In this document: positions 36,195 to 47,932 of the stretch, piece after piece | How the letters are laid out: the number at the start of each line of letters is the position of its first letter | Numbering within the stretch: the first letter of the stretch is position 1 | DNA from: Oscillospiraceae bacterium | Lineage (GTDB): Bacteria; Bacillota; Clostridia; Oscillospirales; Oscillospiraceae | Length of the DNA stretch: 64,000 nt | Reading direction: 5' to 3' | NCBI GenBank assembly: GCA_015067995.1 | Contig: SVLJ01000008.1 | Coordinates: 40,193-104,192, forward strand | Translations under genes and position numbers: made by a program | The notes under the pieces: generated by a model | Told to the model about the DNA's origin: nothing | Databases searched by the model: none | Seen by the model: the letters and a program-made list of their open reading frames with translations, nothing else

Positions 36195-36950
36195 ATGCGT
36201 AATATTGCACTGAAGCTGATGTACAACGGCACCGCCTACCACGGCTGGCAGGTGCAAAAAAACGCGGTGACGGTCTGCGAGACGCTGCAGAAGGCCATCG
36301 AAAAAATTACGGGCGCACCGGTGCATCTCACCGGCTGCGGTCGTACCGATGCCGGCGTCCACGCTGAGCGGTATGTGGCCAATTTCCGCACGGAATCCCG
36401 CATTCCACTGGATCGGCTGCCCTTTGCCATCAACACCCATACGCCGGTGGACATTGCTGTGGAAAGTGCCTTTGAGGTGGCGGAGGATTTCAACGCCATT
36501 GGCTCCTGCATCAAGAAGGAATATACTTACCGGATCTATAACTCCAAGGTGAAAAATCCGTTTTATGTAAACCGGGCGTACTTCTATCCCAAGCATCTGG
36601 ATGAGGGGTACCTCAGCCGTGCGGCACAGCAGTTTGTGGGAACCCATGATTTTGCCGCGGTTCGCTCTGTGGGAACGGAGACGCGATCCACGGTGCGTAC
36701 CATCTATTACTGTGACGTGACCCGCAGCGGTGAGCTGTTGGAGCTGAAGGTCTGCGCCAACGGGTTTCTGTACAACATGGTGCGGGCTATCACCGGAACG
36801 GTGCTGTACGCGGCAGAGGGGAAATTCGCTCCGGAGGACATCCCTGCGATCCTGGAGAGCGGTAACCGTAGTGCCGCGGGGCCTACGGTTCCGCCGGGAG
36901 GATTGTACCTGACGCGACTTTGGTATGAGGATGAGAGACTTAATGGCTGA
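36195..36950 (+). CDS. truA: tRNA pseudouridine(38-40) synthase
   Basis: MYNGTAYHGWQVQKNAVTVCETL; TGCGRTDAGVHAERYVANF. Confidence 0.95.
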   Translation: MRNIALKLMYNGTAYHGWQVQKNAVTVCETLQKAIEKITGAPVHLTGCGRTDAGVHAERYVANFRTESRIPLDRLPFAINTHTPVDIAVESAFEVAEDFNAIGSCIKKEYTYRIYNSKVKNPFYVNRAYFYPKHLDEGYLSRAAQQFVGTHDFAAVRSVGTETRSTVRTIYYCDVTRSGELLELKVCANGFLYNMVRAITGTVLYAAEGKFAPEDIPAILESGNRSAAGPTVPPGGLYLTRLWYEDERLNG

Positions 36951-38145
36951 TAAGAGCAAGGACTACAACGTAAAAAAGGTTTCCGATGACAGCGCGGCAA
37001 AAAAGCCGGAGGAACCCTCGGAGGGCAGCGGTATCAAGCTGCTGCGGGCGGTGGCCAACGGCGTTGTGCTGCTTCTGGTGCTGGCAGTGGTGATACTGGC
37101 TGCCTATCAGGACGGAACCGGCTTTGATTTCCTGCGCCGCTGGTTTGCTTACGGTACCGCGGAGCAGGCGGACAGCTACGCCTATGACGCGGCGGTGAAT
37201 AACCGCTTCGCTTTGCTGGGTGACGGTATGGCGGTGCTGTCCGGCACGGAGCTGCGCATCCTGGCAGGTGACGGTACAACCGTGCTTTCCAAACCGCTGA
37301 ATATGCGCTCTCCCGCGCTGACTGCTGGGGGAGATATGGCGGTGGCCTACGATGTGGGCGGTACGGAGCTATGGCTGGTGAACGCTGCCGGTGAAGAGCT
37401 GCTGCATCTGCAGCAGCCTGCGGACCTGCCCCTGATCGCGGCATCTGTCAATCAGGCCGGATATCTGGCGGTGACGGCAGAGAAGAACGGCTGCAAGGGC
37501 TGTGTATCCGTATATGATCCCCATCAGACCCTGGTCTTTGCATTCAATTCCGTGGAGCGCTTTGTTACCGATGCCCGTGTGGCAGAGGACGGACGCACCC
37601 TCACGGCTGTGACGCTGGGACAGGAAGCAGGCTCCTTCGTCAGCAGAATGGTGATTTACGACCTTACGAAAACGGAGCCTCAGGCCGGTTGGAGCGTGAC
37701 AGATGGTGTGGTGCTGGCGCTGGAGGAGCTGGGAGGCCGTATGGCGGCGGTGTGTGATACGGCGCTGGTCTACGGAGATGCTCAGGGCGAGATATATGGC
37801 ACGTATGATTACGGCGGCGCCTATCTGCGGGACTGGGCTGTCGGAGAGAATTACACCGTGCTGCGGCTGAACCGGTATTACGCCGGCAGCATCGGCCGCG
37901 TGGTCACGGTGGATATGGACGGAAAAGAACGGGCGGCGATGGATGTCAATGAGGAAATCATTGCCGTCAGCGCGGCGGGACACTATATTGCCGTGCTTTA
38001 CGCCGGCCGCGTGGTGATCTACACGCCGGATCTGGTGGAGTATGCCCGCATGGAGGGCGCAGAACGAGCAAAGGATGTTCTCGTATGCGAGGATGGTTCG
38101 GCACTGGTGCTGGAGTCCGAGCATGGAACCAGATTTTTGCCATAA
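36943..38145 (+). CDS. DUF5711-like membrane-anchored beta-propeller-like protein
   Basis: N-terminal TM then repetitive beta-rich domain; overlaps truA 3' end. Confidence 0.65.
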   Translation: MADKSKDYNVKKVSDDSAAKKPEEPSEGSGIKLLRAVANGVVLLLVLAVVILAAYQDGTGFDFLRRWFAYGTAEQADSYAYDAAVNNRFALLGDGMAVLSGTELRILAGDGTTVLSKPLNMRSPALTAGGDMAVAYDVGGTELWLVNAAGEELLHLQQPADLPLIAASVNQAGYLAVTAEKNGCKGCVSVYDPHQTLVFAFNSVERFVTDARVAEDGRTLTAVTLGQEAGSFVSRMVIYDLTKTEPQAGWSVTDGVVLALEELGGRMAAVCDTALVYGDAQGEIYGTYDYGGAYLRDWAVGENYTVLRLNRYYAGSIGRVVTVDMDGKERAAMDVNEEIIAVSAAGHYIAVLYAGRVVIYTPDLVEYARMEGAERAKDVLVCEDGSALVLESEHGTRFLP

Positions 38146-38233
38146 CGCGCCCAGCGCTGGAATATCATAGAATGCATTTGCGGGTGAGCGCGTGATCGTT
38201 CACAAAAGGTTTACTGTCTGGAGGTAGGAAGAA

Positions 38234-39094
38234 TTGGCGCAAGCTGTTATAATAGACATCGCCATCGCGGCGATATGGATCCTATTTACCATTTTGGGTG
38301 CACAGAAGGGATTTCTGAGAAGCGTTGCGGGACTGGTGATCCTGCTGGTGTCCCTGCTGGGTGCCGTGCTGGTATCCAATCTGCTGACACCCTTTATCAG
38401 CGCAGCGGTACAGCCCATGGTCGTGGAGACTGTGGAGAGCAAGCTGGCTGAGCTGGCGGAAGAGATCGCTGAGGAAAACGCTGAGAAAAATGCCGACAAG
38501 GACGGCATCGATCTCAGCAAGATCGATCTCAGCGGTATCCGGATCGGTGGTATCGATCTGGGCAGTATCGATCTCAGTAAGATCGATCTCAGCGGTATCG
38601 ATTTGGGCAGCTTCGATCTGAGCAAGATTTCCCTGCCGGCGCTGAGCAGCTCCGGTGAGCAGACAGAACCCACAGAGCAGATCAACGAGCTTCTCGGTGA
38701 GCTGGGGATTGACCCGGCACTGACCGCCGGACTGGCGGAGGCTGCCATGGAGAAGATCCGCGAGAGCGGAGCTTCTGTGGTGGAGGCACTGGTGCAGGTG
38801 GTGGTGGAAACCATCGTACACGCCGTGGTATTCCTGCTGGTATTCGTGGCGCTGAATATCCTGCTGCGGATCGTGCTGGCGGCGCTGGATCTGGTGCTGA
38901 TGCTGCCGGGCCTGCGGACGCTGAATGCTCTGGGCGGCGGTGCCGTGGCGTTTGTGGAGTGTGCGCTTCTGCTGTTCCTGCTGGTCTGGATCGCACGACA
39001 GTGCGCGGTGGATGTGACAGGACTGTCCAAGGGGACGGTGCTGCTGCAGTTCTTTGTCAATAACACACCCTTGAGTGTGCTGGCGCTCCTGTAA
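38234..39094 (+). CDS. CvpA family protein with pentapeptide-like insert
   Basis: TTG start; CvpA-like TM layout AIWILFTILGAQKGFLRSVAGLVILLVSLLGAVLVS; insert IDLSKIDLSGIRIGGIDLGSIDLSKIDLSGIDLGSFDLSKISL. Confidence 0.82.
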   Translation: MAQAVIIDIAIAAIWILFTILGAQKGFLRSVAGLVILLVSLLGAVLVSNLLTPFISAAVQPMVVETVESKLAELAEEIAEENAEKNADKDGIDLSKIDLSGIRIGGIDLGSIDLSKIDLSGIDLGSFDLSKISLPALSSSGEQTEPTEQINELLGELGIDPALTAGLAEAAMEKIRESGASVVEALVQVVVETIVHAVVFLLVFVALNILLRIVLAALDLVLMLPGLRTLNALGGGAVAFVECALLLFLLVWIARQCAVDVTGLSKGTVLLQFFVNNTPLSVLALL

Positions 39095-39181
39095 GGCAGC
39101 GAAATTTGAGTCCTGCTGCTTTAGGAGCAAACACGGGCGGCAATCGTATTCGCCTGTGTCGATCATTCTGGAGGTATATCA

Positions 39182-41494
<2,313 letters not shown>

Positions 41495-41539
41495 TCGGGT
41501 CTGAAAGCATACGTATACAAAAGAGGGGAGAAAGGGAAT

Positions 41540-41755
41540 ATGAACCTGTTTCGCAAGAAAATCGAGCCCCGGTGTGCTTACTGTGAGCGGGGCAAGGATC
41601 TGGGTAACGGAACCGTGGCCTGTGTTTACAAGGGCGTGGTGGAGGATATCTATCATTGCCGCAAGTTCCGTTATGATCCGCTGAAGCGTACGCCGCCCCG
41701 TCCCGCAACGCTGCAGGGTGATCGGCTCAACACGGAAGATTTTGCTCTGGATTGA
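41540..41755 (+). CDS. Small Cys-containing conserved-looking protein
   Basis: CAYCERGKDLGNGTVACVYKGVVEDIYHCRKFRYDPLKRTPP; GGGGAG upstream. Confidence 0.65.
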   Translation: MNLFRKKIEPRCAYCERGKDLGNGTVACVYKGVVEDIYHCRKFRYDPLKRTPPRPATLQGDRLNTEDFALD

Positions 41756-41781
41756 GTGTACCGAAGAGGGAGAAAAGCAGC

Positions 41782-42603
41782 ATGGATATCAAACGCATAT
41801 GGGCAGTCTGGTTCAGTCCGGTGGGCGGCACGGAGAATGCGGTGATGACCGCAGCCTCTGCGGCAGCTGATGAACTGGAACTGCCTGTGAAGAAACTGGA
41901 CTTTACACTGCCTGCCGCAAGAAAGGAAATCACCGTTTTTGAAAACACGGATCTGGTGTTTTTTGCGATGCCTACCTATGCGGGTAAGACACCCAACAAG
42001 ATCTTGCCCTGGCTGCAGAGCGGCTTTGCCGGAAACGGCGCACTGGCCGCCCCTGTGGTGACCTTCGGAAACCGCAGCTATGATAACTCTCTGGCAGAGC
42101 TGTGCGCGGTGCTGGAGGCAGACGGCTTCCATACCATTGCCGGTGCGGCCTTTGCGGTGCGCCACGTGTTTTCCGATACGCTGGGTGCAGGCCGACCTGA
42201 CGGCGGGGATGCCGCCTTAATGGCGGATTTCGGCCGCAGCTGCGGACGGAAGGCTGCCGAACTGACGGAGATCCCCGCCCCGGTGGAGGTGTCCGGCGAT
42301 GCTGCGGCGCCCTATTACGTGCCTAAGGGCGTGGACGGTCAGCCTGCCAAATTCCTGCCGGCCAAGCCCAGAACGGATACCGGCAAATGCGTAGGCTGTG
42401 GTACCTGTGCGGCAGTCTGTCCCGTGGCGTCCATCAACCCGGACAATGTGACTGAGGTGCCCGGCATCTGCATCAAGTGCCATGCCTGCGTGCGCCGCTG
42501 TCCTACCGGCGCCAAGTATTTTGACGATCCTGCCTTCCTGTCGCACAAGGCCATGCTGGAGGAGAATTTCCAGCGTCGTGCGGAATCGGCTGTATTTATC
42601 TGA
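41782..42603 (+). CDS. EFR1 family ferredoxin (flavodoxin-like plus 2x[4Fe-4S])
   Basis: WFSPVGGTENAV flavodoxin-like; CVGCGTCAAVCPVASI and CIKCHACVRRCPTGAK. Confidence 0.9.
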   Translation: MDIKRIWAVWFSPVGGTENAVMTAASAAADELELPVKKLDFTLPAARKEITVFENTDLVFFAMPTYAGKTPNKILPWLQSGFAGNGALAAPVVTFGNRSYDNSLAELCAVLEADGFHTIAGAAFAVRHVFSDTLGAGRPDGGDAALMADFGRSCGRKAAELTEIPAPVEVSGDAAAPYYVPKGVDGQPAKFLPAKPRTDTGKCVGCGTCAAVCPVASINPDNVTEVPGICIKCHACVRRCPTGAKYFDDPAFLSHKAMLEENFQRRAESAVFI

Positions 42604-42678
42604 CCTGCTGCCGTTGTGCCTGCCGGAGCTTACGGCGGGCACAGCGGTTCCGGTGATTTTAAGAAAGGAGACGGACCT

Positions 42679-43455
42679 ATGGAGATCCGTGTGCTGGCGG
42701 TGGGCGACGTGGTGGGCGAGAGCGGTCTTGCCTGTCTGGAGCGCCAGCTGCGGCGGCTGAAAAAGGAGAAGAACATTGCCCTTGCGGTGGTCAACGGCGA
42801 AAATGTGGCCGGTGTGGGCCTTACCTGTGACCATGCATGGCGGATCTATGATGCCGGTGCCGATGCCGTGACGCTGGGCAACCATACCTTTGGCAAGATG
42901 GAGATCACCCGTCTTCTGGATGATGTGAACTGGCTGCTGCGTCCCGCCAATTATACCGGACATATGCCGGGGAAAGGCAGCACCGTTTTCGACATGGGCG
43001 CTTACAGCGTACGGGTGGTGAACCTCATTGGACGCTGTGACCTGAATTTCCATGCGGACAATCCCTTCGTCACTATGGATCGGTTACTGGAACACGGAAA
43101 GCGGGTAACCTTTACACTGGTTGATTTCCATGCGGAAGCTACCAGTGAGAAGTTGGCTATGGCCTACCATTTGGATGGCCGTGTGTCCGCCCTGTGGGGC
43201 ACCCATACCCATGTCCCCACCGCCGATGAACAAATATTTTCCGGCGGCACCGGTTATATCACCGATCTGGGTATGACCGGTCCCATCCATTCCGTGCTGG
43301 GCATTCGGCCAGAGCAGTCGGTGGAGACATTTATGGGAGGTTTGCCGGGACGTTATCAGACGGCACCCGGCCCGTGCAAGCTGCAGGGGGCCATCTTTAC
43401 TCTGAACAGCAATACCGGCCTCTGTACCGCTGTGGAGCGGATCGATATCCGCTGA
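42679..43455 (+). CDS. TIGR00282 family metallophosphoesterase (YmdB-like)
   Basis: VLAVGDVVGESGL; VVNGENVAGVGLT; LGNHTFGKMEI; GTHTHVPTADEQI. Confidence 0.93.
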   Translation: MEIRVLAVGDVVGESGLACLERQLRRLKKEKNIALAVVNGENVAGVGLTCDHAWRIYDAGADAVTLGNHTFGKMEITRLLDDVNWLLRPANYTGHMPGKGSTVFDMGAYSVRVVNLIGRCDLNFHADNPFVTMDRLLEHGKRVTFTLVDFHAEATSEKLAMAYHLDGRVSALWGTHTHVPTADEQIFSGGTGYITDLGMTGPIHSVLGIRPEQSVETFMGGLPGRYQTAPGPCKLQGAIFTLNSNTGLCTAVERIDIR

Positions 43456-43484
43456 TATTAACAACAGAAAGAGAGACGATTTCC

Positions 43485-43967
43485 ATGTCTATTGAAAAGG
43501 TGAGAGAGTATTTCCGGCCCCTGGGTCTGGAGGGGCAGATCCGTGAATTCGAAGTGTCTTCCGCCACGGTGGAGCTGGCTGCGCTGGCAGTGGGTGTGGA
43601 AGGCGCCCGCATCGCTAAGAGCCTCAGCTTCAAGATCGGTGATGATCCCATCATCATCGTGGTGGCCGGCGACGCCAAAGTGGATAACAGCCGCTACAAA
43701 GGCTATTTCCACACCAAGGCAAAAATGCTCACCCACGAGGAGGCACACGAGCGCATCGGTCACGATGTGGGCGGTGTGTGTCCCTTTGCTCTGCCTGCTG
43801 ACGTGAAGGTCTATCTGGACGTTTCCATGCAGCGGTTTGAGACGGTATTTCCCGCTGCAGGCAGCAGCAACAGCGCCATTGAGTTTACCTGCGCGGAGCT
43901 GGAGAAGTATTCCTCCAACTTTACTGCGTGGGTGGATGTCTGCAAGGGATGGAGAGAAGGGGAGTAA
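43485..43967 (+). CDS. YbaK/EbsC family aminoacyl-tRNA deacylase-like protein
   Basis: GVEGARIAKSLSFKIGDDPIIIVVAGDAKVDNSRYK; IGHDVGGVCPFALP. Confidence 0.93.
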   Translation: MSIEKVREYFRPLGLEGQIREFEVSSATVELAALAVGVEGARIAKSLSFKIGDDPIIIVVAGDAKVDNSRYKGYFHTKAKMLTHEEAHERIGHDVGGVCPFALPADVKVYLDVSMQRFETVFPAAGSSNSAIEFTCAELEKYSSNFTAWVDVCKGWREGE

Positions 43968-43970
43968 TCC

Positions 43971-45068
43971 ATGTTCCGTTTTGTCCATGCGGCGGACTTT
44001 CATCTGGACAGCGCGTTACGTGCCCTGTCGCCCAGACAAGCGGCGGTACGCCGCCGGGAAAGTCGTGAGCTGCCGCAGCGGCTTGCGAATTATGTAAACC
44101 AAAATGATATCGATCTGGTGCTGCTGTCCGGTGATCTGCTGGACAGCAATGCCGGTTACCGTGAAACGGCGCAGGCGCTGCGGGATGCGCTGGCATCCAT
44201 GGATGCGCCGGTGTTCATTGCGCCGGGCAACCATGACTGGTACGGTTCCGACAGTCCCTACGCGACCATGGAATGGCCGGAGAATGTTCATATCTTTTCC
44301 GAGAGCGTGCTAACCTGCGTGGAGGTTCCGGCGCTGAATGCTGTGGTCTACGGTGCGGCCTTTACGGGAACAGAGCAGTATCGACCCATGCTGGAAGGGT
44401 TCCGGGCACCGGAGGACGGCAGAGTACATATGGGTGTGCTCCACGGGGAGCTGGGTGCGGCAGATACCCGCTATGGCGCCGTTTCCCGGCAGGAGGCGGC
44501 TGACAGCGGACTTCTCTATCTGGCGCTGGGACATATCCACAAGCGCGGTGAGCCTGTCTGCTGCGGAAAGACCACTGTAGCATGGCCCGGCTGTCCTGAA
44601 GGCCGCGGGTTTGATGAGCTGGGGGAGAAGGGCTTCTATGTGGGAACGGTGGCGGACAACGGTGCTGTTTCTTTGGAATTTGTGCCCTTTGCCCAACATC
44701 GCTACGAGATCCTGCAGGTGGATGTGACGGGGCGTGAGCCCCGGCAGGCGGTGGAAGCCGCGCTGCCGGAGAGCACAGGCCGCGATCTCTATCGCATCCT
44801 CCTCACCGGCGAGACCGGGGAGGAGGGCGTGGACACAGACGGACTGCAGACGGCGCTGGCAGACCGGTTTTACGCACTGGAGATCCGGGATGCCACCCGG
44901 CCTGCGGAGGATCTGTGGGCCAGAGCGGAGGAGGACTCCCTGCGGGGACTGTTCCTGCGGGAGCTGAGAATGAAATACAAGGCTGCGGAAACGGACGCGG
45001 AACGGGAAACTGTGGTTCGTGCGGTGCGGTTCGGACTGGCGGCACTGGAGCGGCGTGATATGGGCTGA
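43971..45068 (+). CDS. SbcD/YhaO-like DNA repair metallophosphoesterase
   Basis: FVHAADFHLDSAL; LLSGDLLDSN; APGNHDWYG; LALGHIHKR. Confidence 0.9.
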   Translation: MFRFVHAADFHLDSALRALSPRQAAVRRRESRELPQRLANYVNQNDIDLVLLSGDLLDSNAGYRETAQALRDALASMDAPVFIAPGNHDWYGSDSPYATMEWPENVHIFSESVLTCVEVPALNAVVYGAAFTGTEQYRPMLEGFRAPEDGRVHMGVLHGELGAADTRYGAVSRQEAADSGLLYLALGHIHKRGEPVCCGKTTVAWPGCPEGRGFDELGEKGFYVGTVADNGAVSLEFVPFAQHRYEILQVDVTGREPRQAVEAALPESTGRDLYRILLTGETGEEGVDTDGLQTALADRFYALEIRDATRPAEDLWARAEEDSLRGLFLRELRMKYKAAETDAERETVVRAVRFGLAALERRDMG

Positions 45069-45100
45069 TGCCCAATATGGAAAAACGGAGAGAGAAGAAC

Positions 45101-46114
45101 ATGAAAAAGATCCTGATGATCGGTACTGGCGGCACCATCGCCTCCGAGGCCACAGCCAACGGTCTGGCACCGGAGCTGACCAGCCGGCAGCTGCTGAGCC
45201 ATGTGCCGGGCATTTCCGCCATCTGCGATGTGGATTGTCTGCAGCTGCTGAGTCTGGACAGCACCAACATCACTCCCGTCCACTGGCTGAAGATCGCCCG
45301 GTGCATTGAGGACAACTACAACGATTACGACGGCTTCGTCATTACCCACGGCACCGACACCATGGCCTACACCGCTTCCGGCCTCAGCTATCTGGTGCAG
45401 GGGAGTCCCAAGCCCATCATTATGACCGGCGCACAGAAGCCCATCGGCTTCGATTCCACAGACTCCAAGGTGAATCTGCTGGACGCTTTCCGGGTGGCTT
45501 CCGAGGACATGCCCGGCGTCAATATCGTGTTCAACGGGCGGGTGATCCTGGGAACCCGGGCACAGAAGACGCACTCCAAGAGCTTTCAGGCGTTTTCCTC
45601 CATCAATTACCCCTATCTGGGCGTTCTGCGGGACGGCGTGCTGCTGCCCTATGTGAAGCAGGATGCATCAGAGAAGCCCGCCTTTTACCGCAACCTGAAT
45701 TCTCAGGTGGCACTGCTGAAGCTGGTGCCCGGCGCAGGCCATGAGGTGCTGGACTTCATTCTGGAGCGCAATCAGGCCATCATCATCGAGAGCTTCGGCG
45801 TGGGCGGCCTGCCGGAGGCCGGCGGCTTCTACGAGAGTGTCTGCAGGTGGATGGAGAAGGGACGCACCGTGGTGCTCACCACGCAGGTGCAGAACGAGGG
45901 CAGCGATCTCACTGTTTATCAGGTGGGGCAGCGGCTGAAGACCACGCTGGGCGTGCTGGAGGCCTACGACATGACCACCGAGTCCGCCTATGCCAAGCTG
46001 ACGTGGATCCTGGCTCAGACCAGCGATCCCATGGAGGTCAAGAAGATGTTCTATACCCCTGTGGGACGGGATATCCTCTGGCCCAAGGAGCGTGCAATGG
46101 CGGAAAACGCATGA
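45101..46114 (+). CDS. Type I asparaginase
   Basis: ILMIGTGGTIASEAT; FVITHGTDTMAYTASGLSYLV; MTGAQKPIGFDSTDSKVNLLDAF. Confidence 0.94.
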   Translation: MKKILMIGTGGTIASEATANGLAPELTSRQLLSHVPGISAICDVDCLQLLSLDSTNITPVHWLKIARCIEDNYNDYDGFVITHGTDTMAYTASGLSYLVQGSPKPIIMTGAQKPIGFDSTDSKVNLLDAFRVASEDMPGVNIVFNGRVILGTRAQKTHSKSFQAFSSINYPYLGVLRDGVLLPYVKQDASEKPAFYRNLNSQVALLKLVPGAGHEVLDFILERNQAIIIESFGVGGLPEAGGFYESVCRWMEKGRTVVLTTQVQNEGSDLTVYQVGQRLKTTLGVLEAYDMTTESAYAKLTWILAQTSDPMEVKKMFYTPVGRDILWPKERAMAENA

Positions 46115-46130
46115 CGGATGGTTTCGACAG

Positions 46131-46159
46131 TTGACAATCCGGACCGTTGCGGATAAAAT
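46131..46159 (+). promoter_or_regulatory. SigA-type promoter for proS
   Basis: TTGACA - 17 bp - TAAAAT. Confidence 0.75.
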
Positions 46160-46226
46160 AAATCGTTGGCAATTACTTGCAGGATGATCCTGCTGACACA
46201 TTATATATGTAAAGGAATGGAACATT

Positions 46227-47666
46227 ATGGCACAGGACAAGAGACAGGTTGACGCGATCACCGCACGTGACGTGGACTTTACCCAGTGGTATACCGACGT
46301 CTGCAAAAAGGCAGAGCTCATCGATTATTCCAGCATCAAGGGCATGTTCATCTATCGACCCTATGGCTACGCCATCTGGGAGAACATCCAGAGAGAGCTG
46401 GACGCACGCTTTAAGGAGACCGGACATGAAAACGTGATGATGCCCATGCTGATCCCCGAGTCCCTGCTCCAGAAGGAGAAGGATCACGTGGAGGGCTTCG
46501 CACCCGAGTGCGCATGGGTCACCTACGGCGGCAATGAGAAGCTGGAGGAGCGCTACTGCATCCGTCCCACTTCCGAGACCCTGTTCTGCGAGCATTTCGC
46601 CAATGTGATCCACTCTCACCGTGACCTGCCCAAGTTGTACAATCAGTGGTGCAGCGTTCTGCGCTGGGAGAAGACCTCCCGTCCCTTCCTGCGCCACCGT
46701 GAGTTCCTGTGGCAGGAAGGCCATACCATGCACGTGGACGAGGAGAACGCCCGTGAAGAGACCATGCGTATGCTGAACGTCTACGCCGACTTCATGGAAA
46801 ACGTGCTGGCCATGCCCGTCATCCGCGGCCGCAAGACCGATAAGGAGAAGTTCAACGGCGCGGAGGAGACCTACACCGTGGAGTGCATGATGCACGACCA
46901 CAAGGCGCTGCAGGCAGGTACCAGCCACTACTTCGGCGACGGCTTCGCCAAGGCCTTCGATATTACCTTCACCGGCAAGGACAACCAGCTGCATCATCCC
47001 CATCAGACCAGCTGGGGCGTGTCCACCCGTATGATCGGCGGCATCATCATGACCCACGGCGACGACAACGGTCTGGTGCTGCCTCCCCGCATCGCTCCCA
47101 CGCAGGTTGTGGTGATCCCCGTTGCGCAGCACAAGCCCGGCGTTCTGGACGCCGCCGCTGCTCTGCGTGACCGCCTGAACACCGTGGGCGTTCGCACCAA
47201 GATGGACGGCTCCGACAACTCTCCCGGCTGGAAGTTTGCCGAGTATGAAATGAAGGGTGTGCCCCTGCGCGTAGAGATCGGACCTAAGGATATCGAGAAG
47301 GAGCAGTGTGTCATCGCACGCCGCGACACCGGCGAGAAGACCTTTGTGCCTCTGGCTCAGCTGGAGGAGACCGTGGCGCAGCTGCTGGACGCCGTCCACG
47401 AGAACATGTACGCTATGGCTCTGAAGAACCGTGAGGACAACACCTTTGATATCCAGACTCCCGCCGAGGCCAAGGCCATCGTGGAGGGCAAGGGCGGTTT
47501 CCTGCGCTCCAAGTGGTGCGGCAAGCTGGAGTGTGAGCTGGCTATGAAGGAGCAGGCCGGCGTGTCCTCCCGCTGCATGCCTCTGCAGCAGACCCGCAGC
47601 ATCGGCAAGTGCCCCGTGTGCGGCGAGGAGTGCGGCACCGACATCATCTGGGGTGTGGCATACTAA
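46227..47666 (+). CDS. proS: Proline--tRNA ligase (archaeal/eukaryotic-type, ProS3)
   Basis: RPTSETLFCEHFANVIHSHRDLPKLYNQW; C-terminal Cys-rich Zn-like domain ending GVAY; no INS editing insertion evident. Confidence 0.95.
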   Translation: MAQDKRQVDAITARDVDFTQWYTDVCKKAELIDYSSIKGMFIYRPYGYAIWENIQRELDARFKETGHENVMMPMLIPESLLQKEKDHVEGFAPECAWVTYGGNEKLEERYCIRPTSETLFCEHFANVIHSHRDLPKLYNQWCSVLRWEKTSRPFLRHREFLWQEGHTMHVDEENAREETMRMLNVYADFMENVLAMPVIRGRKTDKEKFNGAEETYTVECMMHDHKALQAGTSHYFGDGFAKAFDITFTGKDNQLHHPHQTSWGVSTRMIGGIIMTHGDDNGLVLPPRIAPTQVVVIPVAQHKPGVLDAAAALRDRLNTVGVRTKMDGSDNSPGWKFAEYEMKGVPLRVEIGPKDIEKEQCVIARRDTGEKTFVPLAQLEETVAQLLDAVHENMYAMALKNREDNTFDIQTPAEAKAIVEGKGGFLRSKWCGKLECELAMKEQAGVSSRCMPLQQTRSIGKCPVCGEECGTDIIWGVAY

Positions 47667-47682
47667 AAGATTGCTTTGCATA

Positions 47683-47716
47683 ACGAAGAGGAGGGCGAAA
47701 GCCCTCCTCTTTTGTA
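47683..47716 (+). terminator. Intrinsic terminator
   Basis: aagaggagggcgaaagccctcctctttt. Confidence 0.88.
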
Positions 47717-47904
47717 TGCTGCACGGATGGATGCTGTTTCCGCGGCAATCATAAAACGAAAGAAACGTAAGGAAATAAGTGAAGCGTGGGGGAGGGGGTA
47801 TGGTTTCTACTGATAGGCATAGAAAGGTTTGTAAAAAGGGATGAGACCAAACAAGACCCTATGGGACCCAACGTAACTACAACAGAGCACAACTGCAGCG
47901 GCAG

Positions 47905-47930
47905 AAAAAATCCACCCCATGCGGGGTGGA
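47905..47930 (-). terminator. Intrinsic terminator for XRE gene (minus strand)
   Basis: On minus strand tCCACCCCGCATGGGGTGGATTTTTT. Confidence 0.8.
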
Positions 47931-47932
47931 GA

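Noticed and set aside
38506-38635. Short periodic DNA repeats considered as a CRISPR or minisatellite
   Set aside because: 15-bp units with no spacers, in frame within a membrane protein; explained by pentapeptide-like coding repeats.
39095-39181. CtsR or CIRCE operator upstream of the Clp gene
   Set aside because: No GGTCAAA-type heptad pair or CIRCE inverted repeat visible.
46160-46226. T-box leader for proS
   Set aside because: Too short; no AGGGTGG-type T-box sequence or terminator seen.
46173-47681. 502-aa minus-strand ORF opposite proS
   Set aside because: Antisense shadow of a highly conserved tRNA synthetase.
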